Assembly (NCBI GenBank): GCA_905214545.1
Contig: CAJMMO010000001.1
Coordinates: forward strand, 124,001 to 188,000
Origin: an uncultured bacterium
GTDB lineage: Bacteria; Bacillota; Bacilli; Lactobacillales; Lactobacillaceae
Length of the DNA stretch: 64,000 bases
Direction: 5' to 3'
The notes beneath the pieces are model-generated. The model ran no database searches and was not told where the DNA came from. It saw only the letters and a program-made list of their open reading frames with translations. Below are positions 46,749 to 56,636 of the stretch, in pieces. Positions within the stretch are counted from its first letter, which is position 1. Every line of letters begins with the position of its first letter. Both the position numbers and the translations under genes were made by a program.

Positions 46749-47426
46749 ATGGCAAAAAAGAAGCATCGTATAGGTTGGCGTTCGATCTTGGCGCTGGTTT
46801 TGCTGCTGGTGGGGCTGGCCCTGCTTTTGGCGACGCCGGTCTCCAACCACGCAATCAAGCAAAACCAGAACCAGGCTCTGACCGGGTTAACTGTCAAAAA
46901 AATCAAGCAAAACCAAAAAAAGAAGGGGCAATTTGACTTCAGCAAGGTCAAGTCGATGGACCCCGGCAAGGCGATCCAGGCGCGCATGAAGAGCAATGCG
47001 CTGGTCATCGGCGCGCTGGCCATCCCTTCTGTCAAGATGTACCTGCCGATCTGCAAGGGCCTGTCTGACCAGTCCATGTCGACGGGCGGCGCCACGATGC
47101 GCGCAGACCAGGTGATGGGGCAGGGCAACTACCCGCTGGCCGGCCACTACATGACGGCCAAGGGCATCCTGTTTTCGCCGCTGGAAAACGTCCAGCTGGG
47201 CCAAAAAGTCTACCTGACTGACCTGACCAACGTCTACGTCTACCGCATCAATTATAAGAAGAAAGTCAGCCCCTACAATGTCTGGCTGGTCGACAACACC
47301 CAGCAAAACATCGTCACGCTGATCACTTGTGCAGACGGCGGCACGAACCGCTGGGCCGTGCGGGGTAATTTGATTCAAACAGAAAAAGCAACTAAGCAAA
47401 GTCTGCAGGTGTTTAAACTACAATGA
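46749..47426 (+). CDS. srtA: class A sortase (housekeeping transpeptidase)
   Basis: A 225-residue membrane transpeptidase anchoring LPXTG proteins to peptidoglycan. N-terminal signal anchor (residues about 10-32, ILALVLLLVGLALLLATPVS), then the sortase barrel: IPSVKMYLPICKGLSD, His133 in YPLAGHYMT, Cys194 in TLITCADGG and Arg201 in TNRWAVRG, the full catalytic triad. Good RBS (AAGGGGAG). The end overlaps recJ by four bases (ATGA). The surface protein at 62842 may be one of its clients, but its C terminus is outside the window. Confidence 0.93.
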   Translation: MAKKKHRIGWRSILALVLLLVGLALLLATPVSNHAIKQNQNQALTGLTVKKIKQNQKKKGQFDFSKVKSMDPGKAIQARMKSNALVIGALAIPSVKMYLPICKGLSDQSMSTGGATMRADQVMGQGNYPLAGHYMTAKGILFSPLENVQLGQKVYLTDLTNVYVYRINYKKKVSPYNVWLVDNTQQNIVTLITCADGGTNRWAVRGNLIQTEKATKQSLQVFKLQ

Positions 47427-49678
47427 CCTTTTGGCAAAAAAGAAAAGAAAAACAGCTAAGTAAAGAGCTGCAAGAAGAATTTAAGCTGGGTCCGCTAACG
47501 GCGCAGCTTTTTGCTTTGCGCGGAATTGACACGCAGGAAAAAATTGACTTCTGGCTGCATGCAACAGAAGAAGACTTGGCAGACCCGGCCTTGATGCACG
47601 ACGTCGAAAAAGCGGCCGCCCGCATCGAGCAGGCCATCGACCGCGGCGAAAAGATCACCATCTACGGCGACTACGACGCAGACGGTATCTCGGCGTCGGC
47701 GATCCTGATTGACGTCTTGGAAATCTTAGGCGCAGAGCCCGACTTGTACATCCCCGACCGCTTTACGGAAGGCTACGGGCCTAACCTTGAAGCTTACAAG
47801 AAGATCATCGCTGGCGGCAGCAAGTTAATCATCACGGTCGACAACGGCGTCACGGCGCTTGACGAATGCAAGTATGCCAAACAGCACGGCGTCGACGTGA
47901 TCGTGACCGACCACCACACCTTCCAGGAGCAAAAGCCGGACTGCTATGCCTTGGTGCACTGCAACTATCCGGGCCAGGCCTATCCTTTTGACGACTACTG
48001 CGGCGCCGGCGTGGCCTACACGCTGGCGCGCCAGCTGATGCAGGACCCCATGACCGACCTGCTGGACTTGGCCGTGCTGGGGACTGTCGGCGACATGGTG
48101 CAGGTGACGGGCGAAGGCCACATCATCTTAAGGCGCGGCTTAGAGGTCTTAAATGAGACCCCGCGGCCGGGCTTGCGGGCCCTTTTTGCCAAGTGCGGCT
48201 TAAAGGCCGGCCAGATCGATGAAAAAGATTTGGGCTTTGCGGTCGTGCCAAGGCTGAATGCGACTGGCCGGCTAGGGGATGCCAAGCTCGCCGTGCGCCT
48301 GCTGCTGACTGACTCTGAAGAAGAGGCAGCGGCCTTGGCTGGTCAAATTGACGACCTCAACAAAAAACGCCAGACCCTGACCAAGGAAATTTTTGAAGCG
48401 GCCATTGCCCAAGTTAAGAAAAAGGGCTGGCAGAACCGGTCGACTTTGACGCTCTATGACCCCGGCTGGCACGAAGGCGTCTTGGGCTTAGTGGCCAATA
48501 AGGTGGCTAGGAAACTCAACAAGCCGACCCTGATCTTGACCAAGGGCCAAGACGGCCTGCTGAAGGGGTCGGGCCGCTCGCTGCCGGGCTTTAACCTGTT
48601 TAACGCCTTGGCGCCCTTAAAAGACAGCCTGCTGACGAAGTTTGGCGGCCACGACTATGCCTGCGGTTTGAGCTTAGAAGAAGGCAAGCTCAATGACTTG
48701 CGCGCAGCTTTTGAAGACAGCTTTTCCGGCTTTTTGCCGGAAGAAAAAAGCTATGACTTTGAACTCGACCCCCAGCTCAGCTTAGCCGACTGGCGGGCCC
48801 TGCACCAAGCCGGACCTTTTGGCACGGGCAACCCCGAGCCGGTCTTTGCGCTGACCAACCCGCAAATTGTTAAAAGCGCGACCATGGGTCAAGACGGCAG
48901 CCACCTGCGCCTGCAGGTCGGCAAGCTGACGGTGGCCGGCTTTGACGCAGGCTTTTTGCTGAAAAACCGCCAGCTGAACTTGGTCAAGCGCTTCTTAGTC
49001 ACGCTGTCTGTCAACACCTGGCGCGGGCGCTCCAGCCTTCAGGCCATCATCGTCGGCTGGCAGTACGGCCTGCCGTCAATTCTGGCAGGGCAGCCCGTCG
49101 TGGACGTGCGCCACTGCGTCGGCGACTTGCAGCTGGCCGACACCTACCTTTTTTACACGGAAAAAGGACTGGCGCAAGGACAGCGGGCCTGGGGCTTGGC
49201 GCCTGAGCAGACGGCCTTAGTCGACAGCTTTGCCGGCGGCGGCCGGGCCAGCATCGTCGAGCTGCCGCCCGACCGGGTGCAGCTGGACCAGGCCCTGGCC
49301 CAGCACTACGACCAGCTTTACCTGCACTTTGCCTTTGACCGCCTGCCTGTGCCGAGCCTGCCGGCCAAGCAAAAATATATTGACGTTTGGCGCTATGTGG
49401 TGAGCCACCCCGGGCTAAAACCGAACGATTACAATTTGGTCGCTCCCTACCTGGGGATGAGCAGCGACGAGATCTTTTTCGTCTTAAGGGTGTTTTTTGA
49501 CCTGAAGTTTGTTAAAATTAATCTGTCAAAAATCAGTGCTGACGGTCAGCACCCGAAACATAAATTGACCGATTCGAAGTATTTCAGGGCCGCGGTCCAG
49601 CAGCTGGACTTCGCCCGCAAATTACGAACGATGCCTAGTCAGCAGCTAGTCGCTTATGCTGAGCGGTACCTGAAATAA
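47423..49678 (+). CDS. recJ: single-stranded-DNA-specific exonuclease RecJ
   Basis: A 751-residue DHH-family 5'-3' exonuclease for recombination and mismatch repair. DHH motifs: [28 protein letters not shown], and the DHHA1 domain with [14 protein letters not shown] and [13 protein letters not shown]-terminal extra domains of Firmicute RecJ (about residues 540-751) are present, including a winged-helix-like end ([19 protein letters not shown]). Starts within the sortase gene; followed by apt, as in Bacillus recJ-apt. Confidence 0.95.
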   Translation: MTFWQKRKEKQLSKELQEEFKLGPLTAQLFALRGIDTQEKIDFWLHATEEDLADPALMHDVEKAAARIEQAIDRGEKITIYGDYDADGISASAILIDVLEILGAEPDLYIPDRFTEGYGPNLEAYKKIIAGGSKLIITVDNGVTALDECKYAKQHGVDVIVTDHHTFQEQKPDCYALVHCNYPGQAYPFDDYCGAGVAYTLARQLMQDPMTDLLDLAVLGTVGDMVQVTGEGHIILRRGLEVLNETPRPGLRALFAKCGLKAGQIDEKDLGFAVVPRLNATGRLGDAKLAVRLLLTDSEEEAAALAGQIDDLNKKRQTLTKEIFEAAIAQVKKKGWQNRSTLTLYDPGWHEGVLGLVANKVARKLNKPTLILTKGQDGLLKGSGRSLPGFNLFNALAPLKDSLLTKFGGHDYACGLSLEEGKLNDLRAAFEDSFSGFLPEEKSYDFELDPQLSLADWRALHQAGPFGTGNPEPVFALTNPQIVKSATMGQDGSHLRLQVGKLTVAGFDAGFLLKNRQLNLVKRFLVTLSVNTWRGRSSLQAIIVGWQYGLPSILAGQPVVDVRHCVGDLQLADTYLFYTEKGLAQGQRAWGLAPEQTALVDSFAGGGRASIVELPPDRVQLDQALAQHYDQLYLHFAFDRLPVPSLPAKQKYIDVWRYVVSHPGLKPNDYNLVAPYLGMSSDEIFFVLRVFFDLKFVKINLSKISADGQHPKHKLTDSKYFRAAVQQLDFARKLRTMPSQQLVAYAERYLK

Positions 49679-49698
49679 ATGGAGGTTTGTTCCTAATC

Positions 49699-50226
49699 AT
49701 GAGTTTTGATTTTAAGAAATACATTGCCAGCGTTAAAGACTTCCCTAACAAGGGGATCATCTTCCGTGACATTACCCCGCTTCTGCAAGACGCAGAAGCC
49801 TACCGCGAAGCAACCAAGGAATTGGCTGCCTACGCTAAGAGCAAGAACGCTGACGTCATCGTCGGCCCGGAAGCCCGCGGCTTTATCGTGGGCTGCCCTG
49901 TTGCCTTGGAACTGGGCTTGGGCTTTGTCCCAGCCAGAAAGCCGGGCAAGCTGCCGCGCGACGTTGAACGCGCTTCCTACGACTTGGAATACGGTTCAAA
50001 CTCTTTGGAAATGAACAAGGATGCCATTAAGCCGGGCCAACGCGTTGTTGTCTGCGACGACCTGATGGCTACTGCCGGCACCCTGCGGGCAAGCAAGGAA
50101 TTGATTGAAAGACTGGGCGGCAAGCTGGTCGGCGCAGCCTTCTACATTGAACTGCCTGACTTAAAGGGCCGTGAAAAGCTGCCTGACGTCGACATCTACT
50201 CCCTGGTTCAATACCACGGCGCTTAA
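49699..50226 (+). CDS. apt: adenine phosphoribosyltransferase
   Basis: A 175-residue purine salvage enzyme joining adenine to PRPP. Conserved [31 protein letters not shown], and PRPP-binding loop [15 protein letters not shown]. The ATG at 49699 matches the family start; a perfect GGAGG lies 13 bases upstream, an unusually long spacing, and an in-frame TTG directly behind it is unlikely. Closed by a strong terminator. Confidence 0.95.
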   Translation: MSFDFKKYIASVKDFPNKGIIFRDITPLLQDAEAYREATKELAAYAKSKNADVIVGPEARGFIVGCPVALELGLGFVPARKPGKLPRDVERASYDLEYGSNSLEMNKDAIKPGQRVVVCDDLMATAGTLRASKELIERLGGKLVGAAFYIELPDLKGREKLPDVDIYSLVQYHGA

Positions 50227-50243
50227 AAATTTGCATAAAAAAA

Positions 50244-50269
50244 GAGCTGGCATTTGCCAGCTCTTTTTT
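50244..50269. terminator. bidirectional terminator after apt
   Basis: AAAGAGCTGGC / GCCAGCTCTTTTTT with ATTT loop between convergent genes. Confidence 0.92.
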
Positions 50270-50275
50270 GTTTGC

Positions 50276-52540
50276 TTAGTTTTTTGCAAAGAGTACTTTT
50301 TTGTAAAGAAAGTCGATGACTAAAGCTGCAGCGACCGCAAACATGGCAACCAGCAGCAAAGTCTGGAAGCTGATCTGGGTCATGGCCCAGCCAAACAGGG
50401 CTAAGCCGCAGGTCAAGACGATGTCGATGATCTGGACGGTGCCGACGTACTTGGAAGGGTGGGACTGCCAGAAGAACTTGCGCGTTCTGGTGATCAGCAC
50501 GATCAGCATGGCCGAGATCACGCAGAAGCAGTAGACCATGGTCTTGATCTGGCTGGCGGCGACGCCGCGGCTTTCCAAGAAGCAGATCATGCCAAAGCCG
50601 GCGGCAGTCCAGCCTAAGGCCAGGGCAAAGGCGCGCTTGGAAAGCTTGAAGATGTCCCAGTTTTCCGGCTGGAAGCTGATGTGAGTGTGGTCAGTGCCGA
50701 TCATCATCGTGACCATGTTGTTCATGATCGTGTAGATGACCATGGCGTTTAAGACCATCGGCAGGTAGCCGAAGCAGAGGTAGCCCAAGGTCAAGATGGT
50801 GGTCAGCTCGGCGGTCCGGGCCAGCTTAGTCAAAGACCAGGTGGTCATCCGCTGGTAGACGCGGTGGCCGGCGTCCAGGATCTTGACGATCGGGGTCAGG
50901 CCTTCGTCCAGCAGGACCATCTTCGACGAGCGCTTGGCGACGTCGGCCGCGTTGGCCACGGCGATGCCGACTTCGGCCTGCTTCAAGGCAGCGGCGTCGT
51001 TAATGCCGTCGCCGGTCATGCCGACGATAAAGCCTTGCTGCTGGCAGTACTTGACGATGGCCAGCTTGTCTTCCGGCAAGACGTCTGCGATGCCGGCGAT
51101 GTTGGCCAAGCCGGCATTTTTGTCAAAGTCGCGGATGGAGACGACTTGGCCGTCAAGTCCGACTTGCTTGGCCACGGCCGCAGCGGTGACTTGGTTGTCG
51201 CCGGTCAGCATGATCGGCTTGATGCCGCGGCGCTTTAATTCGGCCAAGGCTTCTTTTGAGTCCGGCCGCACCTTGTCTTGCAGGATGAAGATCCCGGCGA
51301 GCTGGTCGTCGATTAAGACGGCGACGGACCGGCCGGCGGTCAGGTCGATGCCTTTGGCTTTTTGCGGCGCGTCTTGGTCGATGCGGCTGAGCTGTTTGAA
51401 TGAGCCCAGCTTGACGTCGTGGCCATTGGCCTTGGCTTCGGAGTAGCCGCGCGCTGAGGTGAATGGTTCATAGCTGTCGACTGTTAACAGCTCCACCTTT
51501 TTTTCTTGGCCGAAGTCAAAAAGGGCTTGGTCGATGATCCCCGTGTTGCGCTTGTCGGCGGCAGCCAGCGCTAATTGCAGGATTTCGTCTGCAGGCATGT
51601 TTGCCAGAGGCTGCCAGCTTGCGACCGCCGTCTTGTTTTCGGTGATCGTCCCGGTCTTGTCTAAAAGCAGCAAGTTCAAGTTGGCTGCGTCCTGGATCCC
51701 AGTCAAGTCTGAAGTCAAGACGCCTTCCTTGCTCAGACGGGTGGCCTCAAAGGAGTTAGACAGAGCAAAGGTCGAAGGCATGGCGACCGGGATTGAGGCG
51801 ATGAACATCATGGCCAAAAACGGCAGCATGCTCAAGATGTTTTCGTGGCGGATCACTGCCGCAATCAGCAAGATCAAAGTCAAGACGCTGTCTAACAGGC
51901 AGAGGTAGAAGATGATCTTGGTGAGCAGCTGCTGCAGGTGGCCAGGGGCTGCGGACTTGTTGATCAGGTTGATGGTCTTGCCTGACCGCGACTGGCTGCC
52001 CGTGGCGGTGACTTCGGCCAGGCAGCTGCCGTTGACCGCGGTCGTGCCGGCAAAGGCCGTCGACCCGGTCTCGTGCTTAGCAGGCTTTGATTCGCCGGTG
52101 ATGCTGCTTTCGTCTAAAGTCAGCTCGCCTTGCAAGATCTTGACGTCGGCCGGCAAAACCGCGCCGGCGTTTAAGCTGATCAAGTCGCCGGGCACCAGGA
52201 ATTTGGAATCCATGTTCTGCCACTTGCCGTCGCGTTCGACTGCCACCGTCGGCGTCAGCTTGTGGGAGATGCTGGCTAAGACCTTGCGCGACCGCTTTTT
52301 CTGAATGGCACCGTTAAAGGCCGCAAAGAGCAGCATCAGCGCCACAAAGGCCGCCTGGATGCCCTTGCCTAAAATAACTTCCAACAGGAGGGCACCTTCC
52401 AAAATCCAGGCCGACAGGTTCCACAAGCCGCTCAGAAATGCTTTAAAGAAGCTGAAGGTCGGCTCTGGCACCTCGTTTAATCCATATTGGTCCGTCTTTT
52501 TCTTGGCTTGGGCCGTACTCAAACCGTGAAATTCCGTCAT
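50276..52540 (-). CDS. P-type ATPase, proton-efflux (type III) or related cation pump
   Basis: A 754-residue P-type ATPase. Actuator TGES motif (SSITGESKPAKHE), catalytic Asp in LLLLDKTGTITENK, hinge MTGDGINDAAALKQAEVGIAVANA, and ten predicted membrane segments. It lacks N-terminal metal-binding CxxC and the CPx motif of heavy-metal pumps; the short N terminus and the motif IPVAMP fit type IIIA plasma-membrane H+-ATPases found in lactobacilli, which may help acid tolerance, but calcium or another cation cannot be excluded. RBS AAGGAAAG eight bases before ATG. Divergent from a LysR regulator gene, its probable controller. Confidence 0.85.
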   Translation of the reverse strand: MTEFHGLSTAQAKKKTDQYGLNEVPEPTFSFFKAFLSGLWNLSAWILEGALLLEVILGKGIQAAFVALMLLFAAFNGAIQKKRSRKVLASISHKLTPTVAVERDGKWQNMDSKFLVPGDLISLNAGAVLPADVKILQGELTLDESSITGESKPAKHETGSTAFAGTTAVNGSCLAEVTATGSQSRSGKTINLINKSAAPGHLQQLLTKIIFYLCLLDSVLTLILLIAAVIRHENILSMLPFLAMMFIASIPVAMPSTFALSNSFEATRLSKEGVLTSDLTGIQDAANLNLLLLDKTGTITENKTAVASWQPLANMPADEILQLALAAADKRNTGIIDQALFDFGQEKKVELLTVDSYEPFTSARGYSEAKANGHDVKLGSFKQLSRIDQDAPQKAKGIDLTAGRSVAVLIDDQLAGIFILQDKVRPDSKEALAELKRRGIKPIMLTGDNQVTAAAVAKQVGLDGQVVSIRDFDKNAGLANIAGIADVLPEDKLAIVKYCQQQGFIVGMTGDGINDAAALKQAEVGIAVANAADVAKRSSKMVLLDEGLTPIVKILDAGHRVYQRMTTWSLTKLARTAELTTILTLGYLCFGYLPMVLNAMVIYTIMNNMVTMMIGTDHTHISFQPENWDIFKLSKRAFALALGWTAAGFGMICFLESRGVAASQIKTMVYCFCVISAMLIVLITRTRKFFWQSHPSKYVGTVQIIDIVLTCGLALFGWAMTQISFQTLLLVAMFAVAAALVIDFLYKKVLFAKN

Positions 52541-52655
52541 AAAAATCGCTTTCCTTTTTTTTCATTGAATTCTTCACGGGAATAAATTACCATAAAAAAG
52601 AATATCGAAGAAATACTTATTGTATCTAGGAGATATTAATTTTTTATATATTGCT

Positions 52656-53504
52656 ATGGACTTAAAACAACTTTATTATTTTAGTGTCGTCGCCCAGGAA
52701 AAACAGATTACCGCAGCCGCCAAGCGTCTGTATCTGAGCCAGCCTGTGCTCAGCTACCAGCTCAAGCAGCTGGAAAAAAGCTTGGGGGTTAAGCTGTTTA
52801 GGCGCACTGCCCGCGGGATTAGTCTCACGCCGGCCGGCACTGTGTTGGACAACTACGCGACGCGGATCGTCAACTTGTCCGAGACTGCTAAAAATAAGGT
52901 CAGCGAAATGGGGACTGGCAGCTACGGCGACTTAAACTTAGGCGTTGTGTCGTCGGCGACCGGTTTTTTAGAAGCCCAAGACTGGCAGCAGTTTATTGAA
53001 AGCAGTCAGAAGGTGACCCTGCATATCTACGAGGCCAACACCTACGAGGTCGTCGACATGCTGGCCGACCACATCGTGGACTTGGCACTGATCAGGGCGC
53101 CGTTCAACAAGCAGGGGCTGGTGACCATGCCTCTGCAGAAAAACAACATGATGGTCGTCAGCCGCGACGAGGTCGTCTACCAAAAAGAGCTGACCTTAAA
53201 ACAGCTCGCCACCCAGCGCCTGGTCGTCTACCGCCGCTTTTTAAACCGGCTGCAGGAAGTGTTTGAGTTCCAGGGCCTGACCCCTGACTTTGCCGTCATC
53301 TGCGACGACGCCCGCACGGCCTTGGCCTGTGCCCGCATGGGGATGGGTGCGGCCGTGCTGCCGCGTTCGATCGCGCAGGGCAGCGGTTTGCACATTTACG
53401 ATTTAAAAGAGGACATGCTGGACACGGAATTGCAGCTGGCCTGGCGGCAAGGCGACGAGCTCCAGCCGCTGACAAAGAAAGTCATTTCGGTATTTAAACA
53501 ATAA
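52656..53504 (+). CDS. LysR family transcriptional regulator
   Basis: A 282-residue LysR regulator. N-terminal helix-turn-helix LKQLYYFSVVAQEKQITAAA, RLYLSQPVLSYQLKQLEKSLG, VKLFRRTARGISLTPAG; then the periplasmic-binding-like effector domain (residues about 90-282). The frame is open from a TTG 36 bases earlier near AGGAGA, but the family start is MDLKQLYYF, so the ATG at 52656 is preferred despite no close ribosome binding site. It diverges from the P-type ATPase gene, giving a typical LysR-target arrangement over 115 AT-rich bases. Confidence 0.88.
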   Translation: MDLKQLYYFSVVAQEKQITAAAKRLYLSQPVLSYQLKQLEKSLGVKLFRRTARGISLTPAGTVLDNYATRIVNLSETAKNKVSEMGTGSYGDLNLGVVSSATGFLEAQDWQQFIESSQKVTLHIYEANTYEVVDMLADHIVDLALIRAPFNKQGLVTMPLQKNNMMVVSRDEVVYQKELTLKQLATQRLVVYRRFLNRLQEVFEFQGLTPDFAVICDDARTALACARMGMGAAVLPRSIAQGSGLHIYDLKEDMLDTELQLAWRQGDELQPLTKKVISVFKQ

Positions 53505-53506
53505 AA

Positions 53507-53537
53507 AATAACCCGCTTGCGCGGGTTATTTTTTTTG
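53507..53537. terminator. bidirectional terminator
   Basis: AATAACCCGC (53507-53516) / GCGGGTTATT (53521-53530), TTGC loop, T run on one side and A run on the other. Confidence 0.92.
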
Positions 53538-53544
53538 CTTTTAA

Positions 53545-54621
53545 TTACTTGGCACTTGCAGGGGTGGTTGGCACCTTGATCTTGCCTGAGATGATTTGGT
53601 CTTTAGCTTTTTGAACGGCGTTCCAAGCCTTGTCGCTGATTTGACCGCGCAGGATGTAAGTACCCTTGTGCTGCAGGCCGTAAACCAGGTGCTTGCCGCC
53701 AGGGAACTTGCCTTTGTAGGCACGTTCTGCGACGTCTTCGCAGACAGTGTTGACACCCTTCATGACAGAGGTCAAAGTGAAGTTTTCCTTCTTGCCCTTG
53801 CTGTCCTTGTATTCACCCAGCGAGCTTTGGTCAGAGTCAACGCCGATTGCCCAGACCTTGTTGGCAGCTGAGCGCTTTTGGTTGATGTCCTTGGCTTCTT
53901 GGAAGAGGCCTTCGCCGGCGGTAGCTGCGGCGTGGAAGACCACGTCGGCGCCGTTAGCGTACATGGACTTGGCGATCATCTTAGCCTTGTCGACACCGGT
54001 GAAGTTGCCGACGTAGTTGTTGTAGATGGTGATCTTCTTGTGCTGAGCCTTGGCCCCGTCCTTAACACCTTGGGTGAAGCCGGCGTCAAACAGGTTGATG
54101 ACGGTGTTGTGGCCGCCGCCGATGAAGCCGACCTTGTTGGTCTTAGTGGTGTAGGCTGCGGCAACCCCGGCCAAGTATGATGAATCTTGGCTCTTGAAAG
54201 TTGCTGAAACGACGTTTGGCGCCTTGACGACGTTGTCGATCAGCAGGAAGTTGGTCTTCGGGTGCTTCTTGGCCTCAGACTTGATGGCGTCAGTTAATTC
54301 AAAGCCGACGCCGACGATCGTCTTGTAGTGGGCTGAAACAGCCGATTCGATGTTTGGCACGTGGTCCGAAGCTGAGCTTGACTCGAAGTAGTTATAGCCG
54401 CCTGGGCCTTTGCGCAGGTCGTGCTTTTTACCATAAGCTTTCAGGCCTTGCCAGGCCGACTGGTTGAACGAGTGGTCGTCAACCCCGGTGTTGTTAGTTA
54501 CCAAGGCGATACTTGCCTTGCTGGTCTTGCCTTTAGTGGCGGTTTTATTGCCGCAGCCGGCGAGCAGTAAGCCCACGGCAGCAGCAGCTAAACCGACTTT
54601 GGCGATTTTGGTGAAATGCAT
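53545..54621 (-). CDS. BMP family lipoprotein, nucleoside-type substrate binding protein
   Basis: A 358-residue lipoprotein: signal peptide with lipobox LLLAGCGN (Cys23), then a Bmp/Med domain (ASIALVTNNTGVDDHSFNQSAWQGL, VGVGFELTDAI, NFLLIDN, GVAAAYTTKTNKVGFIGG, FHAAATAGEGLFQEA, IGVDSDQS). Family members bind purine nucleosides for BmpA-NupABC type ABC importers. No ATPase or permease gene is beside it, so it must serve transporter parts elsewhere or be an additional receptor. RBS AAGGAGG before ATG. Confidence 0.9.
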   Translation of the reverse strand: MHFTKIAKVGLAAAAVGLLLAGCGNKTATKGKTSKASIALVTNNTGVDDHSFNQSAWQGLKAYGKKHDLRKGPGGYNYFESSSASDHVPNIESAVSAHYKTIVGVGFELTDAIKSEAKKHPKTNFLLIDNVVKAPNVVSATFKSQDSSYLAGVAAAYTTKTNKVGFIGGGHNTVINLFDAGFTQGVKDGAKAQHKKITIYNNYVGNFTGVDKAKMIAKSMYANGADVVFHAAATAGEGLFQEAKDINQKRSAANKVWAIGVDSDQSSLGEYKDSKGKKENFTLTSVMKGVNTVCEDVAERAYKGKFPGGKHLVYGLQHKGTYILRGQISDKAWNAVQKAKDQIISGKIKVPTTPASAK

Positions 54622-54683
54622 AAAAATATCCTCCTTGCCCTTAATTGTGAGCTAAGAAGGATAGAAAAGCTATAGCGTTTTCA

Positions 54684-55268
54684 TTAAATAATTAAATAAA
54701 TCAGGCTGGTGGCACAAAAACTGGAAAGCGCTAACAAGATTGCCGCGGCGATATCCGCGGGGTAGTGGGCTCCCAGCTGTAACCGGGCCTTGATTAAAAA
54801 AATCCAAATAATAAATAAAAGACACGGCAGCCAGCTGCCGGCCGCCGTCACCCTGAGCAGGATCAGCGCCAGGCAGGTTAAACCGAGGGTGTGGCCGCTG
54901 GGGTAGGAATAGCCGACTTCTTCCGGCAGGCGGTTGTAAGGCCGGCGGCGCTTGACGAAGCGCTTGCTGAGGATGCCGGCCACGTCGGCCAGGCCTAGAG
55001 TGGCCAAGGCCCAGATGCCTAATTGCCAGCGGCCGCTTACGGCTAGACAAGCCGCTATCAAAAAGCACCAAGCCACGTCGGCTTTAGGCGACAGCAGCTT
55101 TGACAAATAGAGCAGGGGCTTTGATTTTTTCTGCGTGATGAGCCGCCGCTGCAGCCGGCGGTCAAAGACGGAAAAAGCAGGCCAGTGCAAGACGGCGGCC
55201 GTGAGCAGGGCCAACAGCAGGATGGCTGTCAGCAGGGCGGTCACTAAAAAATGCGGGTTTTGCAGCAT
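54684..55268 (-). CDS. PAP2 family membrane phosphatase
   Basis: A 194-residue membrane protein with six hydrophobic segments and the three PAP2 motifs: KRFVKRRRPYNR (C1, KX6RP), YPSGHTLG (C2, catalytic-type His) and LGAHYPADI (C3, SRX5HX3D-like with a changed first position). Such enzymes dephosphorylate lipid phosphates such as undecaprenyl pyrophosphate or phosphatidylglycerol phosphate. It follows the 55272 gene by three bases and depends on it for translation. Confidence 0.87.
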   Translation of the reverse strand: MLQNPHFLVTALLTAILLLALLTAAVLHWPAFSVFDRRLQRRLITQKKSKPLLYLSKLLSPKADVAWCFLIAACLAVSGRWQLGIWALATLGLADVAGILSKRFVKRRRPYNRLPEEVGYSYPSGHTLGLTCLALILLRVTAAGSWLPCLLFIIWIFLIKARLQLGAHYPADIAAAILLALSSFCATSLIYLII

Positions 55269-55271
55269 AGT

Positions 55272-55709
55272 TTACTGGGCCATTTTTCCTTGGTAGAGCT
55301 GTTTGCCGCAGTTGCCATACTTGCTTTTCAGGCTGTAGATGTAAACTGCAGTGGTCTTTTGGGCGGGATCGTCGACGCGGATAAGTTCGGGCAAACCCTT
55401 GGCCTGGTAGCTGTAGATGACCTTGCCGTCTTCGTCTTTCATTTTGTTGAGCGAGCCCGGCAAACGGCTAGCGGGTTTCGTGCCCAGCTGTTTGGCAGTT
55501 GCAGCCAAGCGTTTTTTGCTGTAGCTGGCAGGCGCGGGCTTAGCCATGTGGTAGCGGGTCGTCGTCGGCATTATCATGGCGTTGTCGTTGCCCTGGCTCC
55601 AAAAGCAAGAACAGATGATTAAAGCGACGACCGGGATGGCAGCGGCCCAAAAGATCGGGTATTTGTAGCCTGGGACGTCGTCGGTGGTATATTTATATTT
55701 TTTTCGCAA
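55272..55709 (-). CDS. hypothetical membrane-anchored extracellular protein
   Basis: A 145-residue protein that I do not recognise. A basic cytosolic start (RKKYKYTTDDVPG), one membrane segment (YPIFWAAAIPVVALIICSCF, about residues 17-36) and a Ser/Lys-rich outside domain with two Cys near the membrane and one at the C-terminal end. Start is a TTG about 14 bases after GAGGA on the minus strand, so translation start is uncertain. Same strand and 3 bases ahead of the PAP2 phosphatase gene, so possibly a partner in lipid carrier recycling. Confidence 0.6.
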   Translation of the reverse strand: MRKKYKYTTDDVPGYKYPIFWAAAIPVVALIICSCFWSQGNDNAMIMPTTTRYHMAKPAPASYSKKRLAATAKQLGTKPASRLPGSLNKMKDEDGKVIYSYQAKGLPELIRVDDPAQKTTAVYIYSLKSKYGNCGKQLYQGKMAQ

Positions 55710-55759
55710 TTGTTAATTCAATCCTCTTTAAAAATTAGCATCTGCCTAATTATAAGCTA

Positions 55760-55806
55760 AAAAAAGACCTGCTTGCTATGGAATAAAGGCAAAGCAGGCC
55801 TTTTTT
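55760..55806 (-). terminator. terminator after aldo/keto reductase
   Basis: Minus-strand stem AAAAAGGCCTGCTT / AAGCAGGTCTTTTT (one mismatch) with a 17-base loop. Confidence 0.75.
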
Positions 55807-55814
55807 AATTGTCG

Positions 55815-56636
55815 TTAATAGTCTTCGTCTTCGCGCATGGCCTCCGGCCAGCCGTCGATAGGTTCGCGCCGGTCAAGGGCCTTGATGGCGTCGATGTCTT
55901 CGTCGTCTAATTCAAAGTCGAAGATGTCGAAGTTGCTCTTGATGTGGTTGGGGTTGGTTGAGCGCGGAATCGTCATGATGTCGTTTTGGAATAAAAAGCG
56001 CAGGATGATTTGCACCGGCGTTTTGCCGTACTTGCGGGCGATCAGCTGCAGCACAGGACTGGCAGACAGCTTCTGGGTGCCGCTGCCGAGCGGGCTGTAG
56101 CTTTCGTGCACGATGCCTTCTTTTTGTAAAAAGGCGTGCATCTTCCACTGCTGCAAGAGGATATGGGTTTCGATCTGGTCGACCATGGGCTTGACGCTTG
56201 AGTTGGCGATAAGCTCCTTGGTCTGACGGCTGTTGAAGTTGCTGATGCCGATGGCGCGGGCTTTGCCGGCCTTGTAGGCGTCTTCGAAGGCGCGCCAGGT
56301 TTCGAGGTCGTCGCCCATCGGCCAGTGGATCAAGATTAAGTCGAAGTAGTCGAGGCCGCTTTTGAGCAGGGATGCGTCGATGCCGGCGGCGGTGTCTTTG
56401 TAGCCGGAAGTCTGGGTCTTGGTGGTGATGAAGACTTCGTGGCGGTTTAAGCCGCTGGCCTGGAAGGCTTCGCCGACTTGTTTTTCGTTGCGGTAGTATT
56501 GGGCGGTGTCGATGAGGCGGTAGCCTGCGTTAAAGGCGGTCAGGACCGTTTCTTTGGTTTGGCTGGGATCGATGAGGTAGGTCCCGAAGCCAAAGGCGGG
56601 AGCTTTGACGCCGTTATTGAGAGTTAAGTATTTCAT
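55815..56636 (-). CDS. aldo/keto reductase
   Basis: A 273-residue NADPH-dependent oxidoreductase. Family tetrad: Asp in YRLIDTAQYYRNE, Tyr in the same block, Lys in VFITTKTQ and His in LILIHWPMG. C-terminal cofactor site IPRSTNPNHIKSN. Belongs to the AKR5-like group (2,5-diketo-gluconate or methylglyoxal reductases); substrate not told by sequence. RBS AGAAGGCC-type before ATG, own terminator. It is the last GC-rich gene before the AT-rich island. Confidence 0.93.
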   Translation of the reverse strand: MKYLTLNNGVKAPAFGFGTYLIDPSQTKETVLTAFNAGYRLIDTAQYYRNEKQVGEAFQASGLNRHEVFITTKTQTSGYKDTAAGIDASLLKSGLDYFDLILIHWPMGDDLETWRAFEDAYKAGKARAIGISNFNSRQTKELIANSSVKPMVDQIETHILLQQWKMHAFLQKEGIVHESYSPLGSGTQKLSASPVLQLIARKYGKTPVQIILRFLFQNDIMTIPRSTNPNHIKSNFDIFDFELDDEDIDAIKALDRREPIDGWPEAMREDEDY

